Part shown: in pieces, positions 1 to 8,500 of the stretch
How positions within the stretch are numbered: position 1 is the stretch's first letter
Layout: the number at the start of each line of letters is the position of its first letter
Virus record (IMG/VR): IMGVR_UViG_3300031774_000184
Location: 1 to 21,625 of that record
Direction: 5' to 3' (one strand)
From: a virus
DNA: 21,625 nucleotides
Position numbers and translations under genes: made by a program
Notes under the pieces: model-generated
Databases searched by the model: none
Told to the model about the DNA's origin: nothing
Seen by the model: only the letters and a program-made list of their open reading frames with translations

Positions 1-258
1 TCTCCTAAATCTTTTCCTAGAGGTTTTGCTGCTGTAGAAGTTATTTATACAGCAGGGTATTCAGCAACCCCTCCAGATTTGAAGCTGGCATTGTTTGATT
101 TAACTACTTATTACCTTAAAGAAGAGTACAAAGGTAGAAAATCATTAGCAGGCGCCGCTATTCAAAACGAGACAGCTACCTCTATCCGTGATGATATAGG
201 TTTTCCGGACCACATAAAACGAATTCTAGATATGCATAGAATTGTGGACGTGATGTAA
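1..258 (+). CDS. Head-tail connector protein, gp6-like (3' part only)
   Basis: This is the C-terminal 85 residues of a gene whose start lies before the window; frame 1 is open from base 1 to a TAA at 256-258. The fragment reads VEVIYTAGYSATPPDLKLAL and continues with FDLTTYYLKEEYKG. The pattern Y-x-A-G-Y, a Pro-rich turn, then a helix with Leu/Ala spacing and a Tyr-rich end is typical of the HK97 gp6-like head-tail connector (adaptor) family. Members form a ring under the portal that joins the filled head to the tail. The stop overlaps the next start by one base (TAATG), which suggests translational coupling to the tail terminator, the usual neighbour in siphoviruses. The family call rests on this motif and position, not on a search. 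Confidence 0.7.
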   Translation, partial: SPKSFPRGFAAVEVIYTAGYSATPPDLKLALFDLTTYYLKEEYKGRKSLAGAAIQNETATSIRDDIGFPDHIKRILDMHRIVDVM

Positions 259-704
259 TGGCTCGCGCTCAGACTACCCGCAGATCAGGCATCTTAAATG
301 CTCTGGCAGAATTGTTCCAGCGCATTGACGGTGGCGATGGGTATAAATCAGATTTAACTGGTACTATTTCTACTCGAATGAAATTTTGGGATGAAGTAGA
401 TGTATTTCCTTCTCTTCATATGTCAGCGGGTACTGAAACTCGTGAATACTATGGAGGAGGACAGAAATTCAGATTTCTAACTGTTACACTCAGAATCTAT
501 GTAAACGCAGATGACCCAATAGAGGAACTCGAAGAAGTACTAGAAGATGTTGAAACAGTTATTGATGACGCTGGACACTTTAATTATTCGGCTACTGAAG
601 GAACGCAAAATATAATGCAAACTACAGTAGTAAGTATAAGTACAGATGAAGGCGTATTGGCTCCATTAGGAGTCGGAGAAATGATCTTAGAAATAAGATA
701 TTAG
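258..704 (+). CDS. Tail terminator protein, lambda gpU-like / DUF3168-like
   Basis: The 148-residue product has the layout of siphovirus tail terminators: an N-terminal helix (RSGILNALAELFQRI), a strand with T-R-M-K-F-W-D-E-V and F-P-S-L, a central strand pair around FRFLTVTLRIYV, then an acidic helix (PIEELEEVLEDVETVIDD) before closing strands. Proteins of this fold form a hexameric ring that stops tube polymerisation and docks the tail to the head. The length fits the family (about 130-150 residues). Its place between the connector and the tail tube gene agrees. The start ATG overlaps the upstream stop by one base and has no strong ribosome binding site, so it is probably coupled to the upstream gene. 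A different head-tail joining role is possible; terminator is the best reading. Confidence 0.65.
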   Translation: MARAQTTRRSGILNALAELFQRIDGGDGYKSDLTGTISTRMKFWDEVDVFPSLHMSAGTETREYYGGGQKFRFLTVTLRIYVNADDPIEELEEVLEDVETVIDDAGHFNYSATEGTQNIMQTTVVSISTDEGVLAPLGVGEMILEIRY

Positions 705-766
705 AGCTTAGATTTACTTCAGCAAACGCATAGTAAACACAGCTCAAGTTAAAGAGGAGACCTATT
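705..766 (+). promoter_or_regulatory. Short leader with strong ribosome binding site for the tail tube gene
   Basis: This 62-base gap is one of the few true gaps in the cluster. It holds a purine-rich Shine-Dalgarno sequence, AAGAGGAG at 752-759, seven bases before the ATG at 767. That is stronger than the sites of the overlapping neighbours and fits the high copy number needed for a tube protein. I see no convincing promoter or hairpin in it. Confidence 0.6.
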
Positions 767-2383
767 ATGGCTCTATATTTTCAACGCGACGCGACCCTAC
801 GAGTCTTCCCTAATAAGGCAGACGGTACGTATCCTTCGGCAAGTCCGGCATATGATATTCCTTTGTTAGAAGGATTTTCTTTTAGTCAGACTACTAACTC
901 TTCAGAGGTAACTCTGTCGGAGATGGAAAGTACAATCGGTAACTCTCGTAGAGGACGAAAAATGTTTAATGACTCTCTCGCACCTGTCGAGTGGAGTTTT
1001 TCAACATATCTAAGACCTTATATTGCATCTACCAGTGCAAATCCTGGCTCAGGAACTACATATTCTTGGGGTGATGGTGACCAGCACTTGGTGGACGAAG
1101 TATTGTGGAATGCTTTGCTTGCAAAAGGTCGAATTGGTGAAGCTAATAATGAAGTAGATAAAATTACTATTACTACAGCAGGTTCTGGATATCTTGCTCC
1201 TCCTGCTATCACGTTTAGTGGTGGCGGTGGATCAAGTGCTACAGCAACTGCAAATATTAATGCTTCTGGAGCGGTAACTGATATCAATATCACAGCTGGT
1301 GGTACAGGATTTACTTCTGCTCCTACAGTTGTAATTGGTACAGCATTTGCTGCAAGCACAGCACTGGCCCTTAATGATCAAGTTTTCCATGGTGCAAACT
1401 TGTATACTGTGACTACTGCAGGTACTACGCATGGTAGTACTGTTCCTACTCATACGAGTGGTGCAGTTGCAAACGGTAGTGCTACTCTTACTTTTGCAGG
1501 TGCGAAAGCAGTTGCGACAGCAACGTTTGGTGATACAGACGATGCTATAGTAAGTAGAGGGGGCGCACAGGGTGCAGCAACTTCTTTGCCTCTTATTTTA
1601 GACTCTAGTAAGTCAAATAAAGCGGCTTTGAACACTATGTCTTTAGAGTTTAACTTTGGTAATAGCTTAGTTTACAGACTAAATAAAGCAGTATGTAACT
1701 CTGCAACAATTAACTTTGATGTAGAAGGTATTGCTACTGTAGAGTGGAGCGGAATGGCGGCAACAATTACGCCTCTCACAGCCCATACTACTACTAACGT
1801 TAGCAACTCTGGTAATGGAATTAACGAAGGCGGAACGTCTGCGGATACTGAAAACTTTATTCGTAATCGACTAACGTCAATGTCAATTGTACCAAAAGCT
1901 AGTGGTTCTACTATTGGAGCAAACACTGCAACCAATACTCCTTTTAGTAGCACAGGATACAACCTAACTCTAACGGGCGGAAGTATCAGTATTGAGAATA
2001 ATATCTCATACTTAACACCAGAAGAACTTGGTGTTGTTAACAAGCCAATTGAGCACGTAACCGGTGTTCGTAATGTTGGCGGAAGCTTTACTTGTTACCT
2101 CGCAGACGGTACCAACAATAGTAAAGAGTTCTTTGAGGACTTAACAACGGCGGCAGGTTTGGATGTTATTACACACGACTTTACTGTGGTGTTCAAAGTC
2201 GGGGGTGCAAGTGCAACTCCTCGAGTAGAATTTGAAATGCCTCAAGTACACGTGGAAGTACCTTCCCACTCTGTAGACGATGTTATTGCGTTGGAAACAA
2301 CCTTTACTTCACTACAAAGTGATATGGAAGATCAGGTAGCTGATGACTTCACCTTGAAGTCATACGGTGTAGCCTTAACATAA
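767..2383 (+). CDS. Tail tube protein with inserted beta-rich module
   Basis: The 538-residue product begins MALYFQRDATLRVF, followed by IPLLEGFSFSQTTNSSEVTL. This N-terminus, with a strong leader and a place between tail terminator and chaperones, fits a major tail tube subunit, which stacks as rings around the tape measure. It is much longer than a minimal tube protein (about 150-250 residues). Residues about 132-252 look like an insertion. It first holds two similar units (T-T-A-G-S-G-Y-x-A-P-P and T-A-G-G-T-G-F-T-S-A-P), then a unit around LYTVTTAGTTHGSTVPTHTS. These Gly/Ser/Thr/Ala-rich units resemble surface modules found on other phage virion proteins. The tube fold resumes near LNTMSLEFNFGNSLVYRLNK and ends around residue 538 after EFEMPQVHVEVPSHSVDDVI. 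The N-terminus resembles that of the product at 3852-4778. The tube call is moderately firm; the function of the insert is unknown. Confidence 0.65.
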   Translation: MALYFQRDATLRVFPNKADGTYPSASPAYDIPLLEGFSFSQTTNSSEVTLSEMESTIGNSRRGRKMFNDSLAPVEWSFSTYLRPYIASTSANPGSGTTYSWGDGDQHLVDEVLWNALLAKGRIGEANNEVDKITITTAGSGYLAPPAITFSGGGGSSATATANINASGAVTDINITAGGTGFTSAPTVVIGTAFAASTALALNDQVFHGANLYTVTTAGTTHGSTVPTHTSGAVANGSATLTFAGAKAVATATFGDTDDAIVSRGGAQGAATSLPLILDSSKSNKAALNTMSLEFNFGNSLVYRLNKAVCNSATINFDVEGIATVEWSGMAATITPLTAHTTTNVSNSGNGINEGGTSADTENFIRNRLTSMSIVPKASGSTIGANTATNTPFSSTGYNLTLTGGSISIENNISYLTPEELGVVNKPIEHVTGVRNVGGSFTCYLADGTNNSKEFFEDLTTAAGLDVITHDFTVVFKVGGASATPRVEFEMPQVHVEVPSHSVDDVIALETTFTSLQSDMEDQVADDFTLKSYGVALT

Positions 2384-2390
2384 TAGAATA

Positions 2391-2410
2391 GGCGGGGGTA
2401 AAACCCCGCC
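2391..2410 (+). terminator. GC-rich hairpin after the tail tube gene (attenuator or terminator-like)
   Basis: GGCGGGG (2391-2397) pairs perfectly with CCCCGCC (2404-2410) across a 6-base loop. It starts eight bases after the tube stop codon. The bases that follow (CATTTCTT) are T-rich but are not a clean T tract, so termination would be partial. It stands out as very GC-rich in AT-rich DNA. Hairpins after highly expressed phage structural genes often reduce read-through or protect the upstream message. Confidence 0.6.
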
Positions 2411-2427
2411 CATTTCTTGGAGATAAA

Positions 2428-3852
2428 ATGGCAAGCAAAAATCCTTTTACATCAGTACAAAAATCTTATGGTAAAGAACGTAAGATGGAGTGGGACTGGG
2501 ACTCTTCAGTGGAATATGCTATTGGCGGAAGAACTATTGATACTCAAGGCGTTATGAGAAGATACCTAAATAGAACTATGCTTGCTCAAATGAGATGGGG
2601 AGAAAACCTCATAGAAAAAATAAAGAAAAGTAAAATTGCAGCTCAATTAGCTTTAGATAAGGGTGAAACTTTGATGCCTCAAGTAGGTAGATCAGGAGAT
2701 ATAGCTCCTAAAAATATGATAGCTAAAGCAGATGCAATACTTGAGGCTCCTGAAACTCAGAGAACCTACGGAGCATGGGAGGGAATAAAAAGAGCCTTAG
2801 TACAAACAGACATGGAAATGGGGCACAAAAACTTTGGTGTTTCTACAGCCGTACTAGTAGCTTACTTAGAAGCAAACAGTAGGTCTCCCATTGCGGATCA
2901 AGCAGAACAAAGAGCTTTTAGACAAGAGTTAAAAGCTTTGTTGGTTGCACAACAGCAAGTGGATAATTATAGTTATGAAAAGTGGCTTGCAGATGGGTCT
3001 CCTGCAGGAACAAAAGAAGGTATAGCTACTGTTCTTGGTGAACTAGAAAAAATAGCTAATAAAGGTTACGATATAACTAGTAGTAGAGACTTAGTTGTTG
3101 ATATGGCACAAGGGAAAGTAAACGCAGATGCTACTATAGATATGGAGAAACAAAAGTTTAATCAATTTAAAGGTAAGTTATCTCAGGCGTTCGGACAAAT
3201 AGCAGATGAAGCTTGGTTCGGCCAGACCGCAGGAACACTACAAAAAAGACTAGGGAAAAGCGGTGAAGATTTTGCATATATACAAGGCTCAAAGAGTATG
3301 ATTAGAGCTATGACAGAACAAGTAATGGACATAGGAGCTGTTGGAAGAAGTAAAAAATACGTTAACAAAAAAACTGTAAAAACAAATGTAAAACCTAACG
3401 GTAGACAAGACATTGCGAAACACAAAGCAAAAGTTAAAAAACTAAATACTCAACTAAAAAAAGAAATGCAAAGCTTTTCTAAAATACAAGGAGCTAAAAG
3501 CGTTACAAGAAGTAGTGGTGCTGGAAGCCAACAATCAGATTTACAACTTTTAACTTTGTTAAAAGCAAAACTGCCACAGACAGTGGCAAAGAACATGGGA
3601 CCGCCAGGTCTAGAAAACCGAACAGGAAGATTCGCAAGCAGTGTCACACCAACAGATGTTAGTAGAACTGCTCAGGGTTACCAAAGTGTCGGTTACACTT
3701 ATAGAAAAAATCCATATCAAGTATTTGAGATGGGAGCCGGGGATGCCAGATGGGCTACTCCAGATCGAGATCCTAGAAAGGTTATTGATATGTCTATAAG
3801 AGAAATTGCAGCCCAGTTAGTGGTAGGTAGACTTTATACACGGAGACAATAG
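2428..3852 (+). CDS. Virion structural protein with HK97-gp10-like C-terminus (possible tail completion/neck role)
   Basis: I cannot name this 474-residue product with certainty. It starts after GGAG at 2419-2422. The N-terminal half is helical and charged, beginning with a Trp-rich stretch (MEWDWDSSVEY). The middle is very basic (about residues 305-355, many Lys). The last 80 or so residues carry the pattern R-T-G-R-F-A-x-S-V, then G-Y-T-Y-x-K-N-P-Y-x-x-F-E, then R-D-P-R-K-V-I and a closing helix. This resembles the HK97 gp10 / lambda gpZ class of tail completion proteins, which link terminator and tail. No separate small gp10-like gene is visible between connector and terminator, so this product may fill that role with an added N-terminal domain. 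It lies between two tube-like genes and overlaps the next start by one base. Structural role is likely; the exact role is inference. Confidence 0.5.
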   Translation: MASKNPFTSVQKSYGKERKMEWDWDSSVEYAIGGRTIDTQGVMRRYLNRTMLAQMRWGENLIEKIKKSKIAAQLALDKGETLMPQVGRSGDIAPKNMIAKADAILEAPETQRTYGAWEGIKRALVQTDMEMGHKNFGVSTAVLVAYLEANSRSPIADQAEQRAFRQELKALLVAQQQVDNYSYEKWLADGSPAGTKEGIATVLGELEKIANKGYDITSSRDLVVDMAQGKVNADATIDMEKQKFNQFKGKLSQAFGQIADEAWFGQTAGTLQKRLGKSGEDFAYIQGSKSMIRAMTEQVMDIGAVGRSKKYVNKKTVKTNVKPNGRQDIAKHKAKVKKLNTQLKKEMQSFSKIQGAKSVTRSSGAGSQQSDLQLLTLLKAKLPQTVAKNMGPPGLENRTGRFASSVTPTDVSRTAQGYQSVGYTYRKNPYQVFEMGAGDARWATPDRDPRKVIDMSIREIAAQLVVGRLYTRRQ

Positions 3853-4778
3853 TGGCTTTAAATTTTGCAAGAGATACAGACGTATATGTATTATATGATG
3901 GTTCATATTATAAATTGCACGTATCTCAAATAGAATTCGATCAAGCTTTTCAGCAGGATTCTTATAAAACAAAAACTATTGATAAACCTACAAACTTAGT
4001 GGATGCATCTAAAATTACTTCAGCGAATGTTGCAAATTTTAGTATCACCTTCCCTATGGTTGATGAGTCTTCTACTTATCAACACATTCTATTGCAGTTA
4101 CTATTAAGTAATACAGACAATATTTTAAATACTTTTACTTTGTATGTAGACCCTTCCACAGCAGGTCAAGCAGTTAATCTTAGACGTATGTATCAAATAA
4201 GTAACTGTGTACTAACGAGTGGGTCTTTTACAATTGGAAATAATGCGGTAATGCAAATGGAAGTGACAGGTCAAGCCTCTCAACTTTCACGAATTAATTA
4301 TACTAACTTTAATATTGGTAGTTATACTACTTTTGACAATTTAACTTATGCTGTATCTAAGATTATCAATGTTACAGTAGACGGGTCACTTTTAGAAGGG
4401 ATATTTGGAGTTGCTTTAGAGATACAAAACAGTATATCTTGGACAAAAAACAAGACTCTACAAAATAGTTTGGATATAGCGGGATATACGCAAACAGTAT
4501 ACCCCGCTAGTTTTGTATTTGAGGAAAGAGTAGTCTCAGGGAGCATTACTCAATATGTAGGAAACTCTTTGGCAGCATATACAAATATACAAACATGGAA
4601 AGAAAATATAGCAGTAAGGATTCAAGCTGGTTTAGCATCAAACAACTATCAACTTGATGCACAACTAACTCCTTGCTCCTTTACAAATAGAGTAACACCT
4701 ACGGAAATATATTCGCAGGCTTACGACTATAGAATGATGGGACACCCATCAAATTTAAACAGTTCATTCACTTACTAG
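3852..4778 (+). CDS. Second tail tube-like protein
   Basis: The 308-residue product starts at a GTG that overlaps the upstream TAG (TAGTG); a Shine-Dalgarno CGGAGA at 3841-3846 supports this start. It opens MALNFARDTDVYVLYDG, much like MALYFQRDATLRV of the tube protein at 767, and both are rich in beta strands and Ser/Thr. This gene lacks the inserted module. Its composition (many Asn, Thr, Ser, Tyr; no membrane segments) fits a virion protein. Tube paralogs in other phages can form a distal ring, a tube initiator or a decorating layer. Its place directly before the chaperones is where the main tube gene often sits, so it could equally be the principal tube and the 767 product a modified one. 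The similarity is clear only at the N-terminus by eye. Confidence 0.5.
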   Translation: MALNFARDTDVYVLYDGSYYKLHVSQIEFDQAFQQDSYKTKTIDKPTNLVDASKITSANVANFSITFPMVDESSTYQHILLQLLLSNTDNILNTFTLYVDPSTAGQAVNLRRMYQISNCVLTSGSFTIGNNAVMQMEVTGQASQLSRINYTNFNIGSYTTFDNLTYAVSKIINVTVDGSLLEGIFGVALEIQNSISWTKNKTLQNSLDIAGYTQTVYPASFVFEERVVSGSITQYVGNSLAAYTNIQTWKENIAVRIQAGLASNNYQLDAQLTPCSFTNRVTPTEIYSQAYDYRMMGHPSNLNSSFTY

Positions 4779-4787
4779 GAGATTAGG

Positions 4788-5270
4788 ATGAAATTAGCAG
4801 AACTATTAGTTGATACTAAACTTGCTTGGATCGAGTTCCCAGGCTGCGAAGGATTTGAGGTGGAAGTCGCAAATCTATCGCGAAAAGAATTAGTAAATTT
4901 AAGAAAAAAGTGTCTTAAAACAAGGTTTGACAGAAAGACACGACAAGCAGAAGAAGAGTTAGATGATGAGAAATTTGTAAATGAATTTACAAAAGCAACT
5001 ATCAAAAACTGGAAAGGATTCAAGCTAAAGTTTTTAGAAGACTTACTTATAGTGGATCTCACAACCAGTGACCCAGAAGATGAGTTAGAGTATAATTTTG
5101 AAAATGCTCATTCTCTTGTTTCAAACTCTACAGAATTTGACAATTGGATTAACGAGGTGGTCTTTGATCTTGCCAATTTTCGCGGAGGAGCAGAAGAACC
5201 TTCTATGGGATCGACTGGAAAAGTGGCAAAAAAACAGCGAAGTCAAGATGACGAAGGATCGGTATCTTGA
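4788..5270 (+). CDS. Tail assembly chaperone, lambda gpG-like
   Basis: The 160-residue acidic, helical product follows the second tube gene by nine bases and has AGGAG at 4777-4781. It ends just before the tape measure, in the place of lambda gene G. Members bind the tape measure protein during tail assembly and are absent from the finished virion. Visible features are an N-terminal beta region (TKLAWIEFPGCEGFEVEV), a charged helix (LSRKELVNLRKKCLKTRF) and a central conserved-looking stretch (FTKATIKNWKGF). The 3' end has codons GCA AAA AAA C, so an A7 tract lies at 5228-5234, about 12 codons before the stop. The downstream frame overlaps there, as in gpG/gpGT systems, where a minority of ribosomes shift and make a longer fusion. 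Confidence 0.75.
   Translation: MKLAELLVDTKLAWIEFPGCEGFEVEVANLSRKELVNLRKKCLKTRFDRKTRQAEEELDDEKFVNEFTKATIKNWKGFKLKFLEDLLIVDLTTSDPEDELEYNFENAHSLVSNSTEFDNWINEVVFDLANFRGGAEEPSMGSTGKVAKKQRSQDDEGSVS
5226..5235 (+). other. Candidate programmed frameshift site (A7 slippery tract)
   Basis: In the frame of the upstream chaperone the codons are GCA-AAA-AAA-CAG, giving A_AAA_AAA as slippery heptamer. A -1 shift would hit a TGA at 5249-5251 after five codons. A -2 shift, continuing from 5233 as AAC-AGC-GAA, or a +1 shift enters the open downstream frame and gives a fusion of about 260 residues ending at 5571. A -2 shift at this gene pair is known for phage Mu; -1 is used by lambda. The alternative is no shift and independent initiation at ATG 5248. 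Confidence 0.5.
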
Positions 5271-5571
5271 TATGATGGAGCAGCTAGGTCAAGAACCTAG
5301 CCTAGAGGAACTGCCCCCGGGGTACGAGGATTTTCCAGATATAGTTATTGAAGCAATAGAAACTTTTAATAGCTTAGGAGATCGAGTTCAAGCAGACATT
5401 GGATATATAGGCAAAGATTACACTAACCTACCTTACTATATGAAAATAAATAAGGTAGAAGACGAAGATTTATTTTTAAGCATCCTACTTAGACTGGATG
5501 CCCAAGCCATAGAGATTTCATCTAAACGAATGAAAGCTCAAATGGACAAGGCAAAGAGAGGACATGGCTAG
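5248..5571 (+). CDS. Tail assembly chaperone second part, gpT-like (separate 107-aa protein or frameshift extension)
   Basis: From ATG 5248 the product begins MTKDRYLDMMEQLGQEPSLE and continues with PPGYEDFPDIVIEAI, ending at a TAG at 5569-5571. This is coherent, coding-like sequence, acidic and helical, and it lies between the gpG-like gene and the tape measure, the place of lambda T. The open frame extends upstream to 5098, but the part before about 5230 is hydrophobic and out of character, so it is only a shadow of the first gene. Two ways of expression fit: a -2/+1 shift at the A7 tract, which would join it to the first 149 residues of the upstream protein, or its own start at 5248. The latter has only a weak Shine-Dalgarno (GCGAAG). 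The stop overlaps the tape measure start by eight bases. Confidence 0.65.
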   Translation: MTKDRYLDMMEQLGQEPSLEELPPGYEDFPDIVIEAIETFNSLGDRVQADIGYIGKDYTNLPYYMKINKVEDEDLFLSILLRLDAQAIEISSKRMKAQMDKAKRGHG

Positions 5572-8500
5572 TAACGTAATATTTACAGTTGAGGGTAAAG
5601 GTAAGAATCTAAAGAAGACTTCGAAAGAGGTTAACGACTTAGGTCGCGGTGCAGAACGTGCCGGCAAAGGTTTAGATAGTGCCAGTAAAGCTCAAGATAA
5701 ATATCATCGAGGGGCTAAAGGTGTTGCCGGAGTATCTTCTAATAGTACTAAAAACTTCTCAAAAATGCAACAGGGAATAGGTTCGGGGTCGTCCGGTCTT
5801 GTAGGAGCCTACGCAACATTGGCCGCAAACTTATTTGCTGCAAGTGCTGCTTTTAATGCATTACAAAAAGCTGCTCAATTAGAAGGAGTTGTTAAAGCTC
5901 TTAATGATGTAGGAGCAGCAGCCGGTAGGAATCTTACTGCAGCTTCTGATAGGTTACGAGAAGTAAGTGGTATGGCAATATCTGCCGACCAATCTTTGCG
6001 TGCAATGTCTTTAGGGGTGTCCTCTGGTTTTAGTACGGAGCAAATGGAAGGGCTAACAAAAGTTGCTCGAGGAGCTTCAGTTGCTTTAGGTAGAGACTTA
6101 GGCGATGCTCTTGATCGTTTAACTCGAGGTACCGCAAAGTTAGAGCCTGAAATCTTGGATGAATTAGGTATTATGGTTCGCTTAGACGATGCTACTGCAG
6201 AGTACGCTGCAACAATTGGAAAGTCTGTAAATGATCTGTCTCAATACGAGAGGCGTCAAGCATTTTTGAATGCTACCTTGGAACAGGGCACTAAAAAGTT
6301 TGGTGAGTTAGCAGAAACTATTGATGTAAATCCTTACGATAGATTAGCAGCCACATTAGGAGATACTGCAAAACAATTTTTAACTCTTATAAATGATGGA
6401 GTTGAACCTTTTGTAAGTATACTTGCAGAAAATCAAGGTGTTTTAATTGGTACTATAGTTATGTTTGCTTCAACAATTGCAAAACAGCTTTTGCCTGCTA
6501 TGACTACTTTAGGAGCAAAAACTGTTGAGCAATCTAAGTCGGATGCGAAAGCTTCCGCAGATAAACTAAAACACTTAAATGTTTCTAAAGGCATGCCTAA
6601 AGCCTATATCGAAGCTGCGAGAGCCATGTCTAAAGGTACTATTACTCAAGAGCAGTATGATAAAGCTCTTCGTAGTACTTCGCTGTCTATAAGCAGACAT
6701 CGAGTGGGTTTACAAAATATGACTCTTTCTAACTTTGCAGCTACAAAATCTTATGTTAAAAAGATCTTAGTAATGCAGCAGGTTAAAAGAGCGAGAGAAC
6801 AGCTAATACGAACTGCGATGATGCATGCTACTGTAGTTGCAAAAGAGAATGCAGGTAACGCTATTCAAATGATCGGACAAGGAAATCTTATAAGAGGGTT
6901 CGCAGCTTTAGGTCGCTCTATAGCATTATTTACTAGTCAAACTATGGGGGCTACTGCAGGAGGTAACTTACTAACTCGAACAATGGGTCTTATGAGAATT
7001 GGAGCTTTTGCTTTAGGTACAGCAATGCGTGCCGTAGGCTCGGCTTTTATGGCAATGCTTGGTCCTATAGGATTAGTAATAAGTGTAGGAATGATGTTGT
7101 ATGATGCTTTTAAAGATAAGTTTGTGCAATCTAAGCCTGTAAAAGAAGAAACCGATAAAATAGTGAAAGAACTAGAATATATCGAAACCGTTGGGAGAAA
7201 GTTTGCAGATAATATGGATAAGTCAGGAGCTGGCTCTGCTGATAATGTTGTAGCGGGCTACAAAGCTTTGGGCGGTGTACTACAAGAGTTACAAAGCAAC
7301 TTGAACCGTGTTCAACGAGCACATGTACAAACTAAAAGTACGGCTGTGGATGCGGCAAATGCAGAAATAGCCGAACAACAGAGGTTAAAAGCGGAAGCCG
7401 AGAAAAATTTAAAATCAAGAGCTAGATTCGTACGAAACAAAGCGGCACAAGACGTAGCAGCTGCAGAGGACGCCATAAACAAACAAAAAAACCTTATAAA
7501 AAAAGCTGAAGCAGAAATGAAATCTTTAGCTCCGGAACAACTATTAAGAGTAATAGATGAAACTAATTCAAAGCTATTACAAACAGGTGCCTTTGGAAAG
7601 TTTTCAGAAGTTGGTGTAAAAGCTATAGCAGACGTAAGAGCAGAAGTAGAAGCAGAAGGTGGCTCTATAGAAGAAGTTAATAAAAGACTTGAAGAAGCTA
7701 TTCGTCCTATTATGAATATGGCAGGAGCTTTTGAAACGGCAAATGATGCAGCCTCTCAATTTAGAAAAGAACAAACTAAGCTTGCTACTAAAGACACTAC
7801 ACCTTTTGATGGCGTAATAGATGGTGCGAAAGGAATGTTAAAAGCCTTGAGAACTGTAGACGAATCAATAGACAATTTATCAAAAGGGGCCACTGACGGT
7901 CAGAAAGATAAATTAGAAGCTGAAAGAAAAACTCTTTTAGCAGAAATAAACAAACAAATGGGATCTGAGTTTTTAACAGGCTCAGATAGTCTAGAAGCGT
8001 ATGTGGATAAGCTACTTGAGGCAAGAAAAACTCTATTAGAAAGTAAGGGGTTAATTAAAAATCTTCAGAAAGAACAAAAAGATTTAAATAATTTAGATAG
8101 ATCTTCAACAACTTTAGGTACTTTAAACGCGGTTTTAGCAAAAGAAAAAGAACTTAGAACAACAAAACTAGAAGCAGCTAAGGCAACTATAGCATTAAAT
8201 GAGTTATCTTTAGGAGTAGCTCAAGAAGAGTTGGTAGCACAAGCAGAGAAAAATTTAGAGAATGCAAAAGGTGCTACTGAAAAATTAGCTGCACAAAATG
8301 AGTTGGACAGACTACAAGAAAAGTCTGATCAAGCACGGCTGTCTAACTTAGACGCACAAGCAGAGAAAGACAGACTACTATTTGAGCAAAAAGTTGCAAA
8401 TGCAACAAAAGAGTTCCGCCTGGCCCAAAGACAGGCAGAAGTTTCTATACAAGAAAATAAAAGAGCACAAGAGTTGTTGGCTTTGACAAAAGAAAGAACT

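Noticed and set aside
5184-5190. GGAGGAG inside the gpG-like gene as a frameshift stimulator or start signal
   Set aside because: It lies 37 bases before the A7 tract, too far to act on it, and the only nearby ATG (5205) is in frame within the same gene.
5098-5247. Upstream extension of the gpT-like frame from ATG 5098
   Set aside because: This part overlaps the coherent gpG-like frame, encodes a hydrophobic, Leu/Ile-rich stretch unlike the rest and has no Shine-Dalgarno. Real coding in this frame starts near the A7 tract or at 5248.
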